This document shows, piece after piece, positions 17,041-25,311 of a stretch of DNA of 44,769 nt. The notes under the pieces were generated by a model, which worked only from the letters and a program-made list of their open reading frames with translations, did not search any database and was not told where the DNA came from. The stretch is from assembly GCF_014649955.1 (NCBI RefSeq), contig NZ_BMUA01000042.1, forward strand, positions 1 to 44,769. The letters are read 5' to 3'. A program made the position numbers and the translations under genes. The stretch's first letter is position 1, and every line of letters begins with the position of its first letter. This DNA is from Streptomyces violascens. Lineage in GTDB: Bacteria; Actinomycetota; Actinomycetes; Streptomycetales; Streptomycetaceae.

Positions 17041-17589
17041 CTGCTGCACGCCACTGCCCGCTACCGCCAGGCACCCCTGAGCGTGGCCACGCACGCCACC
17101 AACCTGAGGCGCGAGGCGTTCACCGACGTCACCTGACGCCAGGACTCCCCCGGCCCGATGCGCTCCCGTTTCGCTGCCCTGCACGTGCGCCCGGCCGGCA
17201 ACCCCGTCGTCCGCCCGCTCAAGCCCCGGGCCCCGGCCGAGCAGGGCCGGTGGGACGGCGTCCTGCCCGACCTGTGACTGCTGGCCCAATGGCCCACCGA
17301 CGCCGAAGAGCCCACCAAGTACTGGTTCTCCGACCTGCCCACCGACACCCCACTGGAGGACCTGGTCAGCTGCGCGAAACTGCGCTGGCGCATCGAGCAC
17401 GACAACCGCAAACTCAAACACGGCCTGGGCCTGGACCACTTCGAAGGACGCTCCTGGCCCGGCCGGCACCACCACGTCACCCTCGCCACCGCCGCCCACG
17501 CCTTCCTCACCGAGCAGCGGCCCTCCCCAAAAGCCCCCACGCCGGTCTCACCCTCTACCTCGTCCTCGACCTCCTCCAGGACACGCTGA
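17041..17589 (+). pseudogene. IS701-like transposase C-terminal relic
   Basis: Translation gives LLHATARYRQAPLSVATHAT and LRREAFTDVT-stop, then MRSRFAALHVRPAGN. A TGA at about 17276 follows VLPDL, and the same frame resumes LLAQWPTDAEEPTKYWFSDL, then AKLRWRIEHDNRKLKHGLGL and DHFEGRSWPGRHHHVTLATA, to a stop at 17587-17589. The block RWRIEHD-RxLKHGLGLDHFEGRSWPGWHHH is characteristic of IS701-type (IS4 superfamily) transposases in Streptomyces. Two in-frame stops and a missing N-terminal half make it non-functional. Confidence 0.7.
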
Positions 17590-17698
17590 GGTGCTGGACC
17601 CGCATCTGCACCACCTGCCACCAACTGCTACCCCGCTCCTACCAGCAGAGAGCGACAAGATCGCCTGAGACCTAACGGAGTCCTATTAGGAGCCCCTG

Positions 17699-17890
17699 AT
17701 GAAGATCTCCGTGAGCCTGACCGGGGACCTCCCCATCCCAGCCCAGTGGGCCTTTGGGCACAGTCTCGAGACCAGCGGCGGGACCGCTGCGGTCGTCCGT
17801 GAGGACGTACGGGCGATGATCCTCAACGCCGTCCAGGCCGGGATTCCGCTGCTGGAGGAGGCCGACGCGGAGGTCGCGCTGAAGCCCTGA
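17699..17890 (+). CDS. Small hypothetical protein (63 residues)
   Basis: It starts MKISVSLTGDLPIPAQWAFG and ends ADAEVALKP. AGGAG at 17686-17690 is eight bases before the ATG, and a canonical terminator follows 22 bases after the stop, so this is a well-formed single-gene unit. It is soluble, acidic toward the C-terminus, with no membrane segment and no motif I recognise. It sits alone between transposase relics and the next gene cluster. Confidence 0.7.
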   Translation: MKISVSLTGDLPIPAQWAFGHSLETSGGTAAVVREDVRAMILNAVQAGIPLLEEADAEVALKP

Positions 17891-17911
17891 CTGCCATCGC
17901 CAGCCCTCCTG

Positions 17912-17940
17912 AACCCCCGTTCTTCGGAACGGGGGTTTTT
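17912..17940 (+). terminator. Intrinsic terminator with TTCG loop
   Basis: AACCCCCGTTC (17912-17922), loop TTCG, GAACGGGGGTT (17927-17937), followed by TTT. It is a perfect 11-bp stem with an extra-stable UUCG tetraloop and a T-tract. Confidence 0.93.
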
Positions 17941-18092
17941 GCATGGAGTGGCTTCGCCGTGTGGCTGAAGGAGTGTGATGCTACCGGCGAGGATCAGCCA
18001 CATACTCGTGGAAGCTGTAGAGCGTGTTCGAATAGCTGCCTAGCCCACGCGCGGGGAAGCATGGGCGATTTTACCGGAAAAAGGTCAGGAAT

Positions 18093-18111
18093 TATTCCGC
18101 AGGGCGGAATA
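18093..18111. promoter_or_regulatory. Inverted repeat in an AT-rich promoter-like stretch
   Basis: TATTCCGC-AGG-GCGGAATA is a perfect 8-bp inverted repeat with a 3-base spacer. It lies in the most AT-rich stretch of the 18428 leader and is followed by ATAACG, so it could be an operator over a -10 region. The whole 17941-18427 interval has no gene. The regulator is unknown. Confidence 0.4.
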
Positions 18112-18239
18112 TAACGCGCCGGTGGCGGGACGGAACGCTCCACTTGTGGAGATTTACTCGACATTTCCTCCCATTAGTGTCATCCAGCTGTTTTCGAGCT
18201 TCGAACGATCCGTTCGGGCCATTAATCTCGCTCTCGCCG

Positions 18240-18271
18240 CCGCAGTCCGGAAAGTATCTTCCGGATTGCGG
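18240..18271 (+). promoter_or_regulatory. Leader hairpin upstream of the Tat-exported protein gene
   Basis: CCGCAGTCCGGAA (18240-18252) pairs with TTCCGGATTGCGG (18259-18271), 13 bp with one G-U wobble and a 6-base loop. It lies about 160 bases before the ATG at 18428, so it may be an attenuator or protective 5' structure in the leader. No known riboswitch class is recognised. Confidence 0.45.
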
Positions 18272-18427
18272 AAGTGCCTGTTCTAGGTCTCGAGGATCCC
18301 CGCGCGGTTCACCCATACGTTGCCGTCGCCCTTCCGGCGATCGTCCGTTCCGCGCAGAGTCCCTGGGAGGCCTGTAGTGGCGGTATCACCCGGAAAACAG
18401 TCCTATTCCCAGGGGGGAAACGGGAGC

Positions 18428-19591
18428 ATGAGTACGCGAAGAAACTTCATTGCGGCGACCACCACCGCAGCGGCGGCGGCGACTTTCCTGACCGGCGCGG
18501 GAGCCTCGCCAGCCGGAGCGGTTGCCCCGGATGCGGCGGCTCCGGCAGGCAGCGGGGACGCGGCCGGCGACCAGGTCACCGCGCGCGGCAACATCCTTCA
18601 GGTCGACACCGACATGCGCACCAACTACGACAAGCTGCGGGTCGGGGTGACGCAGCAGCTGACGCCGGTCATCGTGGTGGAGAACGGCATGCAGGGCGGT
18701 AAGTACACCCTGGTCCTGGACGGTCAGCGGTTCGTGGAGGAGCCGATCGACCAGATTTTCCAGCTGGCGAAGTCCATCGCACACGTCCCGCTGGGGATCT
18801 TCTCCGTCATCGCGCCATACCTTGACCCCCGCGTTCCAGCCGGGCAGAAGGACATGTATGCCCGGGATCTGGCGATGACCGCGTACGCGGGGCCGGGCAA
18901 GACGGACTGGGTCGACCCGCTGACGAAGTTCGTCGCCGACCTCGACACCGCCCGGCGCACCCTGGAACAGGCCGGGCTGCCCACCGACCTGAAGGTGTCC
19001 TGCGCGCACATCCTGGACGCGGGCATGACGTACGCGAACGACATCATCCGGCGCCGTACCTTCGACATGAAGGGCTTCGAGGACTTCACCGGCAAGGTCG
19101 GCGACGACATCAAGCAGAACATGTACTGGGCGGCGAAAGTCCAGATCGAGGCCGTCAAGGATCTCTTCACCCGCTGGAAGACCAAGGTCGGCGCCGACCG
19201 CTGGCACGAGCTGTACGTGGTGGTCCTGTCGATGTGGACCACCAGCGAGCTGAACCAGAACTCGATCATCATCAAGCACTTCATGGACGCCGGGATGGCC
19301 GACAGCCACCTGATCGACCTGCCCTGTCAGGCCCCGTCGATCGCGAACGCGGTCGATGTGGCCCTCGACAACCTCGCCCGCATCGTCCAGGACAACATTG
19401 CGGCCCAGATGGTGTTCTCCACCGACCAGCAGCTGGCCGACGCCCTCAAGGGCAGGCCCGACCTTCTCTCCCAGGAACTCCTGAAGCTGCTGGGTGACAC
19501 CGGTGCGACCGCGTCCACCGCGTCGCTGGCGGCCTGTCCGTTCCACTCCAAGCTGAAGGCACAGCAGGCCGTACGTTCCGTCGCCGTCTGA
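18428..19591 (+). CDS. Tat-exported protein of unrecognised family
   Basis: A 387-residue protein. The N-terminus MSTRRNFIAATTTAAAAATF has a twin-arginine motif (TRRNFI), a hydrophobic stretch and an Ala-rich cleavage region at about 25-40, so a folded protein is probably exported by Tat. The mature part is largely helical, with DPRVPAGQKDMYARDLAMTA, VSCAHILDAGMTYANDIIRR and SMWTTSELNQNSIIIKHFMD as memorable segments. I recognise no catalytic motif or cofactor site. Tat export often indicates a cofactor-binding or cytoplasm-folded enzyme. The ATG follows GGGAG at 18422-18426. A MFS transporter gene lies 96 bases downstream on the same strand. Confidence 0.75.
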   Translation: MSTRRNFIAATTTAAAAATFLTGAGASPAGAVAPDAAAPAGSGDAAGDQVTARGNILQVDTDMRTNYDKLRVGVTQQLTPVIVVENGMQGGKYTLVLDGQRFVEEPIDQIFQLAKSIAHVPLGIFSVIAPYLDPRVPAGQKDMYARDLAMTAYAGPGKTDWVDPLTKFVADLDTARRTLEQAGLPTDLKVSCAHILDAGMTYANDIIRRRTFDMKGFEDFTGKVGDDIKQNMYWAAKVQIEAVKDLFTRWKTKVGADRWHELYVVVLSMWTTSELNQNSIIIKHFMDAGMADSHLIDLPCQAPSIANAVDVALDNLARIVQDNIAAQMVFSTDQQLADALKGRPDLLSQELLKLLGDTGATASTASLAACPFHSKLKAQQAVRSVAV

Positions 19592-19687
19592 CCTTCTGCG
19601 ACCGTCCCGTAAGACCCGGCGGCTTCCTGCCTCATCCTTTACCCCGGATGGGGCGGGGGGCCGTCGCCCTTTTCCCGGGGGAAAACC

Positions 19688-20992
19688 ATGACCATGCCCT
19701 CTGTGTCCTCACGACGAAAACAGGTGTGGCTGCTGGCCGGCGTCATTTTGCTGGCCGTCAATCTACGCGCGGCAATCACCTCAGTCCCGCCGATCCTGTC
19801 GGCCCTGAAGGACGCCTTACGGCTGTCGGCGACAGCCGTCGATGTACTCACCACGCTGCCCGTGCTGTGCCTGGGCCTCTTCTCCTTCCTCGCACCCCGC
19901 CTCGCCCGGCGGATCGGAGAACGGGGCGCTGTCAGCTGTGCGCTGGGCCTGATTGCCGCCGGGGCCGCGCTGCGCGCCGTACCGTGGCTTGTGGCGCTGT
20001 ATGCGGGAACGATTCTGGCCGGTGGCGGGATCGCCCTGGGCAACGTCCTGATCGTTGCCGTCATCAAACGCCACTACGCCGCCCGCCTCGGCACCGTGAC
20101 CGGGCTGGCCATGATGCTGATGGCCCTCTCGGGAGCGGTCGCGGCCGGCATCGCGGTCCCGGTGTCCCAGAGCGCGGGCTGGCAGATCGCACTGGCCCTG
20201 TGGGCGCTCCCGGCCGCTGTCGGCTCCCTCACGTGGGGAGCAGCCCCGGGCGGCGAGGACCGTGTAGTCACCGCTACGGCCAGGGAGGCCGAGCCGGCCG
20301 GGGAGGAAAATCTGCTGCGCTCGCCGGTGGCCGGGGCGATCATCGCGTTTCTGGGGCTGGTGTGTCTGGCGTTCTATGTCCTGGTGGCGTGGCTGCCCGA
20401 GATCATGCAGTCCCGGGGATATTCGGCGGCGACGGCGGGCACGATGATGTCCGTGATGCTCGCTTTGGGGGTACCCCTGGGGCTGGTGATGCCGGTGGCC
20501 GCCGCACGCATGGACGATCAACGGCCCCTGGTCGTGGCCGTTTTCGCCGCGAAAGTCGTGGGCCTGGGTGGTATCTGGATCGCGCCGTCCGCGGGCTGGG
20601 CGTGGGTACTGATCCTGGGCATCGCGACGGGCGGAGCGTTCCCGCTGGCCATGACCTTGCTGAGCCTGCGCACCACGGATGCGGCGGCGACGGCGCGGCT
20701 GTCGGGTGTCGCGCAGACCGGCGGCTATCTCCTGGCCGGCTTCGGCCCGTTCGCCATCGGGTTTGTGCACAGCCTGAGCGGCGGCTGGGATGTCCCGCTG
20801 ATCGTGCTGCTGGTCCTGGTGGTCCCCGAGCTGCTGGCCGGGCTGTATGCGGCACGGCCCGGTGTGGTGCGGGTCCTCCGGCGGGGACGGCACCGCAAGG
20901 GGCAGGCCAGTGCAGCGCAGCCGGTGGTATTCATCCCACGGCAGCGCAGTACTTCCTCCACGCCGGGTCGCCCGGTCCGCGAAGAACGCTGA
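19688..20992 (+). CDS. MFS transporter, CynX/NimT type
   Basis: A 434-residue protein with about twelve hydrophobic segments. The N-terminal signature LAVNLRAAITSVPPILSALK is characteristic of the CynX/NimT (cyanate / 2-nitroimidazole transporter) branch of the major facilitator superfamily. A charged loop (residues about 195-215) separates the two six-helix halves. The C-terminal 50 residues are basic and cytosolic. The start follows a GGGGGAAAACC purine stretch. It is co-directional with the Tat-exported protein gene and convergent with the CGNR regulator. The substrate cannot be deduced; the context suggests an organic anion or nitro compound linked to the neighbouring oxidative gene set. 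Confidence 0.85.
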   Translation: MTMPSVSSRRKQVWLLAGVILLAVNLRAAITSVPPILSALKDALRLSATAVDVLTTLPVLCLGLFSFLAPRLARRIGERGAVSCALGLIAAGAALRAVPWLVALYAGTILAGGGIALGNVLIVAVIKRHYAARLGTVTGLAMMLMALSGAVAAGIAVPVSQSAGWQIALALWALPAAVGSLTWGAAPGGEDRVVTATAREAEPAGEENLLRSPVAGAIIAFLGLVCLAFYVLVAWLPEIMQSRGYSAATAGTMMSVMLALGVPLGLVMPVAAARMDDQRPLVVAVFAAKVVGLGGIWIAPSAGWAWVLILGIATGGAFPLAMTLLSLRTTDAAATARLSGVAQTGGYLLAGFGPFAIGFVHSLSGGWDVPLIVLLVLVVPELLAGLYAARPGVVRVLRRGRHRKGQASAAQPVVFIPRQRSTSSTPGRPVREER

Positions 20993-21001
20993 GCGGAACA
21001 G

Positions 21002-21048
21002 AAAACCCCCGCTCCTTTTCCGGTTGTCCGGGGAGGGGCGGGGGTTTT
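21002..21048. terminator. Bidirectional terminator between convergent genes
   Basis: AAAACCCCCGCTCC (21002-21015) pairs with GGGGCGGGGGTTTT (21035-21048), with a T-tract on each strand. It serves both the rightward MFS gene and the leftward CGNR gene. Confidence 0.85.
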
Positions 21049-21055
21049 GCGCTGG

Positions 21056-21616
21056 TCAGGCGCTGTTTCTTCGGCGGGCGTAGTGGCGGGCGACGCGGAC
21101 CCGGTTGCCGCAGCCTTCCCGGGAGCACCAGCGGCGCGAGCCGTTGCGCGAGGTGTCGAAAAAATACAGGCCGCAGTCGTTGGCGCAGGTCCGCAGCCGG
21201 TCGAGGTCGCGGGTGAGGAGGGTGAGGTAGCTGACGGCGGCGAGATAACCGATGAGGTGGGCAGGATCGTCGATGTCGAGGTGCTGGACCGGGCCGGTGG
21301 GCGTCAGTTCGTGACGCATGCGGCCGTGGCTCAGCAGGGTGTTGAAGCGGGCCAGCGCGTTCGGGTCGGCGGCGTCGGCCAGGAACTGGGTGAGGATGTC
21401 GCGGGCGCGGCAGATGACGGTGAACGCGTAGTCGTCGGCGAACTGGTAGGGGTCGGGGTAGTCCTTGAGGTGGCCGCTGGTGTGCAGCCATCGGTTGAGG
21501 GCGGCCCGGGTGTTGATCAGGTCGATGTGCCCGGTGCGGTCACGGTAGCGGGTGTTGACGAGGTCGAGGGCGACGGGTTCGCCGGGCAGCGGGCGCAGGT
21601 CTTCGTGCAGGGGCAT
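21056..21616 (-). CDS. ABATE/CGNR zinc-finger putative regulator
   Basis: A 186-residue protein. The N-terminal ABATE-like part includes PGEPVALDLVNTRY. The C-terminal zinc finger reads CANDCGLYFFDTSRNGSRRW followed by CSREGCGNRVRVARHYARRR, the CGNR motif that names the family. These proteins are presumed stress-related transcription regulators in actinobacteria. The ATG at 21616 (MPLHEDL) has AAGGAA upstream; an in-frame ATG at 21646 is possible. It is the last gene of the leftward set, after a hairpin that may limit read-through from the adenylating-enzyme gene. Confidence 0.85.
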   Translation of the reverse strand: MPLHEDLRPLPGEPVALDLVNTRYRDRTGHIDLINTRAALNRWLHTSGHLKDYPDPYQFADDYAFTVICRARDILTQFLADAADPNALARFNTLLSHGRMRHELTPTGPVQHLDIDDPAHLIGYLAAVSYLTLLTRDLDRLRTCANDCGLYFFDTSRNGSRRWCSREGCGNRVRVARHYARRRNSA

Positions 21617-21657
21617 GACAGAGGGGTTCCTTTCTGGGCGGAACATGGCAGGAGGAA

Positions 21658-21703
21658 GGCGCGGCAGCCTGTCCCGAAGGGGGTGGGATGAGGCTGCCGC
21701 GCC
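21658..21703 (-). terminator. Hairpin between the adenylating-enzyme and CGNR genes
   Basis: GGCGCGGCAGCCT (21658-21670) pairs perfectly with AGGCTGCCGCGCC (21691-21703) around 20 bases. On the leftward transcript it follows the ligase stop by 45 bases and precedes the CGNR start, so it may be a partial terminator or RNA-processing site. Confidence 0.7.
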
Positions 21704-21748
21704 TGGGAGAGGGCCGCACAGGGCCGGGGAGTGCGGTCTTCTCCCGCT

Positions 21749-23350
21749 TTAGGGGACGGGTGTCCAGGTGGCTTCGGGGGTGCTTTCGTAGCGCTGGCGC
21801 AGCGGGGCACGGCGGAGCTTGCCGATGCCCGTTTTGGGGATGTCGTCCTTGCCGACGGGCAGCAGGCGGGCACCGGTGATGCCGAAGCGGGCGGCGAGCA
21901 TGCCGTGCAGGGTGCCCAGTTCGACAGGGGTGGGGTGGCCGTTTTTCGGGTGGAAGAACACGGCGAGGTTTTCCCCGGCCGTTGTGGTGACGGGAGTGGC
22001 CACCGTGTAGGTGGGGGCGGCGATGTCGAGTTCTTCCACGGCGGCTTCGATTTCGTGGCCGTGGTAGATGACGCCGGCGAGGGTGATCCGGTCGTCGGCG
22101 CGGCCGGTGACGGTCAGGATGGTGCCGTCGATATAGCCGAGGTCCCCAGTTGTGAACCAGCCGTCGGGGGTGAAGGACTGCCGGGTCTGGTTGTCGCCGT
22201 AATGATATCCGTCGGTGACGGCGGCTCCGGCGACCTGGACGTGGCCGAGGGTGTTTTTGTCGGCCAGGTTGCCGTCGTCGGTGACGATGCGGATGCGGGT
22301 GCCGGGTTGGGGGCGCCCGACGGGTACGTAGCGCTGGCCGAGATATTCGGTGAACCGGCAGTCGGTGATGCCGGAGGAGGTTTCCGACATGCCCCAGCCC
22401 GGATACATGGCATCGCGCGGCAACCCGTAGAGAGCCAGGCCGGTCATGAAGTTCTTGATGACGTCGGCGTGGAGGGGTTCCCCGCCGTTCATGATGTAGG
22501 TCAGGCAGGTCAGATCCCACGGGGTACCGCTGACAACTTGGAGGGCGTCGTTGACGAGCGCGAAAGCGTAGTTGGGCGCCCAGGTGCAGGTGATGCGGTG
22601 GGTGTGGACGGTGTCCAGCCAGCGCAGCGGGTAGTCCAGGATCCACCGTTGGGGGGCGTGGACCTGGTAGGCGCCCAGGTAGGTGTCGCGGGTGTGGAAC
22701 ATGACCAGGCCGCCGACATGGTCCAGGGGCATCCAGTTGAGAGTGCGCTGGCGGTGGTCGAGGTGGTTGACGTGGGCAGTCGCCGCGGTGCGGGTCAGGA
22801 TGTTGCGGTGGGTCAGGCGCACGGCCTTGGGGGTGCCAGTGGAGCCGGAGGTCAGCAGGAGCAGCGCGAGGTCTTCGGGCCGTCCCTGGTGCTGGTGCAG
22901 GTCGGGGGCATGGCCGAGAAGGTATTCGTAGGTTCCGGTGGCGTAGGGGGTCATACCAGGGGGGATGGTGCGTCCGCTGCCGGTGATGAAGCGGGGCTGC
23001 CCATAGGCGGTCCACACCTGTTCGAGCAGGCCGTCCCGGTCGGGCACCGGCAGCGGGACGTAGCCGCCCAGGTGGCAGGCCCAGTAGGCGGTGACCAGCT
23101 CCCGGGGGTCGGGAGTGTCGAGAAGGATGATGTCGCCGGGCTGGTTGAGGGTGCGGCGCAGGCCGGCGAGTATTTTCCGCGCGTTGTCCAGCAGCTGGCC
23201 ATAGGAGAGCGCGGTGTGCGTGCCGTTGGTGTGGAGGAAAACGATTTTCTGCTGGCCGTGGCACTGCGCGGTACGTATCAGTGCGTCGGCGAGCGTGGCC
23301 ACGGCGGGGGTGATGGCGGGGCCGCCGTTGAGGAAAGCCTTCCCAGTCAT
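21749..23350 (-). CDS. Stand-alone acyl/aryl adenylating enzyme (AMP ligase)
   Basis: A 533-residue ANL-superfamily enzyme that should activate a carboxylic acid as an acyl-adenylate. Core motifs: A3 LLTSGSTGTPK at about 166-175, A5 GWGMSETSSG, A7 GWFTTGDLGYIDG, and the C-terminal catalytic-lysine region PKTGIGKLRR near residue 510. The segment TLNWMPLDHVGGLVMFH is typical of loading-type adenylation domains of PKS/NRPS pathways and fatty-acyl-AMP ligases. No carrier-protein domain is fused and no carrier gene is seen nearby, so it either loads a distant carrier, makes a CoA ester or makes an amide directly. The ATG overlaps the stop of the upstream MFS gene (ATGA). Confidence 0.88.
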   Translation of the reverse strand: MTGKAFLNGGPAITPAVATLADALIRTAQCHGQQKIVFLHTNGTHTALSYGQLLDNARKILAGLRRTLNQPGDIILLDTPDPRELVTAYWACHLGGYVPLPVPDRDGLLEQVWTAYGQPRFITGSGRTIPPGMTPYATGTYEYLLGHAPDLHQHQGRPEDLALLLLTSGSTGTPKAVRLTHRNILTRTAATAHVNHLDHRQRTLNWMPLDHVGGLVMFHTRDTYLGAYQVHAPQRWILDYPLRWLDTVHTHRITCTWAPNYAFALVNDALQVVSGTPWDLTCLTYIMNGGEPLHADVIKNFMTGLALYGLPRDAMYPGWGMSETSSGITDCRFTEYLGQRYVPVGRPQPGTRIRIVTDDGNLADKNTLGHVQVAGAAVTDGYHYGDNQTRQSFTPDGWFTTGDLGYIDGTILTVTGRADDRITLAGVIYHGHEIEAAVEELDIAAPTYTVATPVTTTAGENLAVFFHPKNGHPTPVELGTLHGMLAARFGITGARLLPVGKDDIPKTGIGKLRRAPLRQRYESTPEATWTPVP

Positions 23351-24564
23351 GACACTGCCTTCACCGGCTGCGGTACCACGCGGGCGGGGGCCGACTTGGT
23401 GCGGGTGAGGGCGAAGGAGGCCAGCGCTGCCAGACCGAGGGCGGCGGTGAGGATGCCCATGGGCACGGCAGAGGTTTTTCCTGCCAGGCCGACCAGCGGG
23501 ACCATGGCGGCGCCGATGACGTGCTGGAAGAAGCCGATGAGAGCGGCAGCCGACCCAGCGATGTTGCCATGGTCGTTCATGGCCAGCCCCATGGAGGTCG
23601 GCATGATCAGGCCGACGGAGGCGACCACCACGAACAGCGAGACGAGCAGCGCGGCCAGCGGGGCGTCGGTGAAGGCGCAGGCGAAGGTGGCCACACCTCC
23701 CAGGGCGCAGGCGGTTACTCCTACCCCGAGAAGACGCCGGGGTCCGGTCTTGTGGACGATACGGCCGGTGATCTGGGCGGCGATGACCAGACCGAGGGCG
23801 TTGACGCCGAACACGTAGGAAAACCCCTGCGGGGACAGGCCGTGGATATCTTGCAGGACGAAGGGGGCGCCGGCGATGTAGGCGAACATGGCGGCGAATC
23901 CGAACCCGATCGACAGCAGGCAGCCCACGTAATTGCGGTCGGCGAGCAGGGTCTTGAAGGCGCCCTTGGCTGCCGGGCCCCGGCGGCGGTTCGGGGCGGG
24001 ATGCGTTTCGGGCAGGAACATCGTGCAGGCCAGGCCGATGACGACACCGACCAGGGCCAGAGCCAGGAAAATACCGCGCCAGTCGGTGAAGCGCAGCAAC
24101 TGCCCACCAGCCAGCGGGGCGAGGGTGGGCGCGAGTCCGGTGACGAGGATCAGGGTGGAGAACAGGCGTGCGGCTGCTGCGCCTTCATGGCGGTCGCGGA
24201 CGATGGCGGAGGCGATGACGATGCCGGTGGCACCGCCGATGCCCTGGATCAGCCGCAACACCACCAGCAGCCAGATGTTGGGGGCAAAGGAGCAAGCCAC
24301 CCCTGCGGCGATGAACAGGAGCAGTCCGGCCATGAGGGGGCCGCGTCGCCCGAGACGGTCGGAGATGGGTCCGGCGATCATCTGGCCGGTGCCGAGTCCG
24401 ACCAGGCAGGCGGTCAAGGACAACTGGGTGGCGGAAGCCGAGGCGTGCATCTGGTCAGCGATCTGCGGCAGGCCGGGCAAATACGTGTCGTTGGCCAGGG
24501 GCCCGAGTGCGGTCAGGGCGCCGAGGAGGATGGTGAAGCGGACGGTGGCTTGGGTTTTCGTCAT
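23347..24564 (-). CDS. MFS drug-resistance transporter, Bcr/CflA type
   Basis: A 405-residue, twelve-helix transporter starting MTKTQATVRFTILLGALTAL. The early motif PLANDTYLPGLPQIADQM and GPISDRLGRRGPLMAG (motif A) are typical of Bcr/CflA proton-drug antiporters. The ATG at 24564 has GGAG seven bases upstream; a frame extending to 24726 would overlap the previous gene. Its stop overlaps the adenylating-enzyme start by four bases. In this context it probably exports the product or a toxic intermediate. Confidence 0.9.
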   Translation of the reverse strand: MTKTQATVRFTILLGALTALGPLANDTYLPGLPQIADQMHASASATQLSLTACLVGLGTGQMIAGPISDRLGRRGPLMAGLLLFIAAGVACSFAPNIWLLVVLRLIQGIGGATGIVIASAIVRDRHEGAAAARLFSTLILVTGLAPTLAPLAGGQLLRFTDWRGIFLALALVGVVIGLACTMFLPETHPAPNRRRGPAAKGAFKTLLADRNYVGCLLSIGFGFAAMFAYIAGAPFVLQDIHGLSPQGFSYVFGVNALGLVIAAQITGRIVHKTGPRRLLGVGVTACALGGVATFACAFTDAPLAALLVSLFVVVASVGLIMPTSMGLAMNDHGNIAGSAAALIGFFQHVIGAAMVPLVGLAGKTSAVPMGILTAALGLAALASFALTRTKSAPARVVPQPVKAVS

Positions 24565-24577
24565 CGTTTTCTCCAGG

Positions 24578-24612
24578 AGCCCCCGGCCCGTGTGCAGCAG
24601 GGCCGGGGGGCT
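24578..24612 (-). terminator. Hairpin between the NAD(P)-protein and MFS genes
   Basis: AGCCCCCGGCCC (24578-24589) pairs with GGGCCGGGGGGCT (24600-24612) with one bulged base, loop ten bases. It ends 13 bases before the MFS ATG, close to its ribosome binding site. It could attenuate transcription or mask initiation. Confidence 0.6.
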
Positions 24613-24625
24613 GTAGGGGGAAAGG

Positions 24626-25267
24626 TCAGTAGGCGAGGCTGATACGGGCGCGGATCGCGGAACCCCGCTCGACCTCGTCGGCGAAACCGATCGCGAAGTC
24701 GGGGATGCTGATCTTCGAGTCGCCATTCGCGGTGGTCAGCAACTCATCGCCGCCCTTGCGGTAGGCGCCGGTCCGCTCCCCGGGCTCGATCAGCTTGGGG
24801 GGCGAGACGAACGTCCAGTCCAGGTCACTGACCTGCCGGTACATTTCCAGCGCCTCGTTCTGGGCGGAGGCGTTCGCCTTCCACATCTCGGGGAAGTGCG
24901 GGGAGTCGATGACGCGGACACCGGGCGCGGTCAGCAGACTGCCCGCGCCGCCCAGGACCACCAGGCGCGTGACGTCGGTCAGTCGCAGGCCGGAAATGAG
25001 GGCTGCGGTGGCGCCCACGATGATGTCGCGGTCCTCGTCTCTCCCGTCGTGGCGGGGGCCGATCGCGGACACCACCACGTCGTGGCCTTCCGCCAGGTCG
25101 GCCACGGTGCGGGCGTCACGGACGTCGCCGGCCTGGGCGGTGTAATTTCCGGTGGTGGTGGTGTTCCCGGAGCGGGTCACACCGGTGACGTGGTGCCCAC
25201 GGGCGATGAGTTCGTGGGTGATCGTCGAGCCGATGTTCCCGGAAGCGCCGAACAGAAGGATTTTCAC
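24626..25267 (-). CDS. NAD(P)-binding Rossmann protein (atypical SDR, NmrA/YwnB-like)
   Basis: A 213-residue single-domain protein. The N-terminal dinucleotide-binding motif is GASGNIGS at residues 7-14, after strand MKILLF. The ends of other Rossmann strands are seen in GHDVVVSAIGP and RLVVLGGAGSLL. The classic YxxxK pair is not evident, placing it with atypical short-chain dehydrogenase-like proteins that act as reductases or redox sensors. The GTG at 25267 follows GAAGGG by eight bases. It is 44 bases downstream of the aldolase-like gene. Confidence 0.85.
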   Translation of the reverse strand: MKILLFGASGNIGSTITHELIARGHHVTGVTRSGNTTTTGNYTAQAGDVRDARTVADLAEGHDVVVSAIGPRHDGRDEDRDIIVGATAALISGLRLTDVTRLVVLGGAGSLLTAPGVRVIDSPHFPEMWKANASAQNEALEMYRQVSDLDWTFVSPPKLIEPGERTGAYRKGGDELLTTANGDSKISIPDFAIGFADEVERGSAIRARISLAY

Positions 25268-25311
25268 GGGTTTTCCCTTCGCAAATGCAGACGTAGGGGC
25301 GCGGATGCGCC

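Noticed and set aside
19648..21216. 522-codon ORF overlapping the CynX-type MFS gene
   Set aside because: Out-of-frame shadow; the MFS frame has clear membrane helices and the NLRAAITSVPP signature.
21731..23818. 695-codon plus-strand ORF opposite the adenylating enzyme
   Set aside because: Antisense frame, Gly/Val/Asp-rich, no domain; the minus strand carries all AMP-ligase core motifs.
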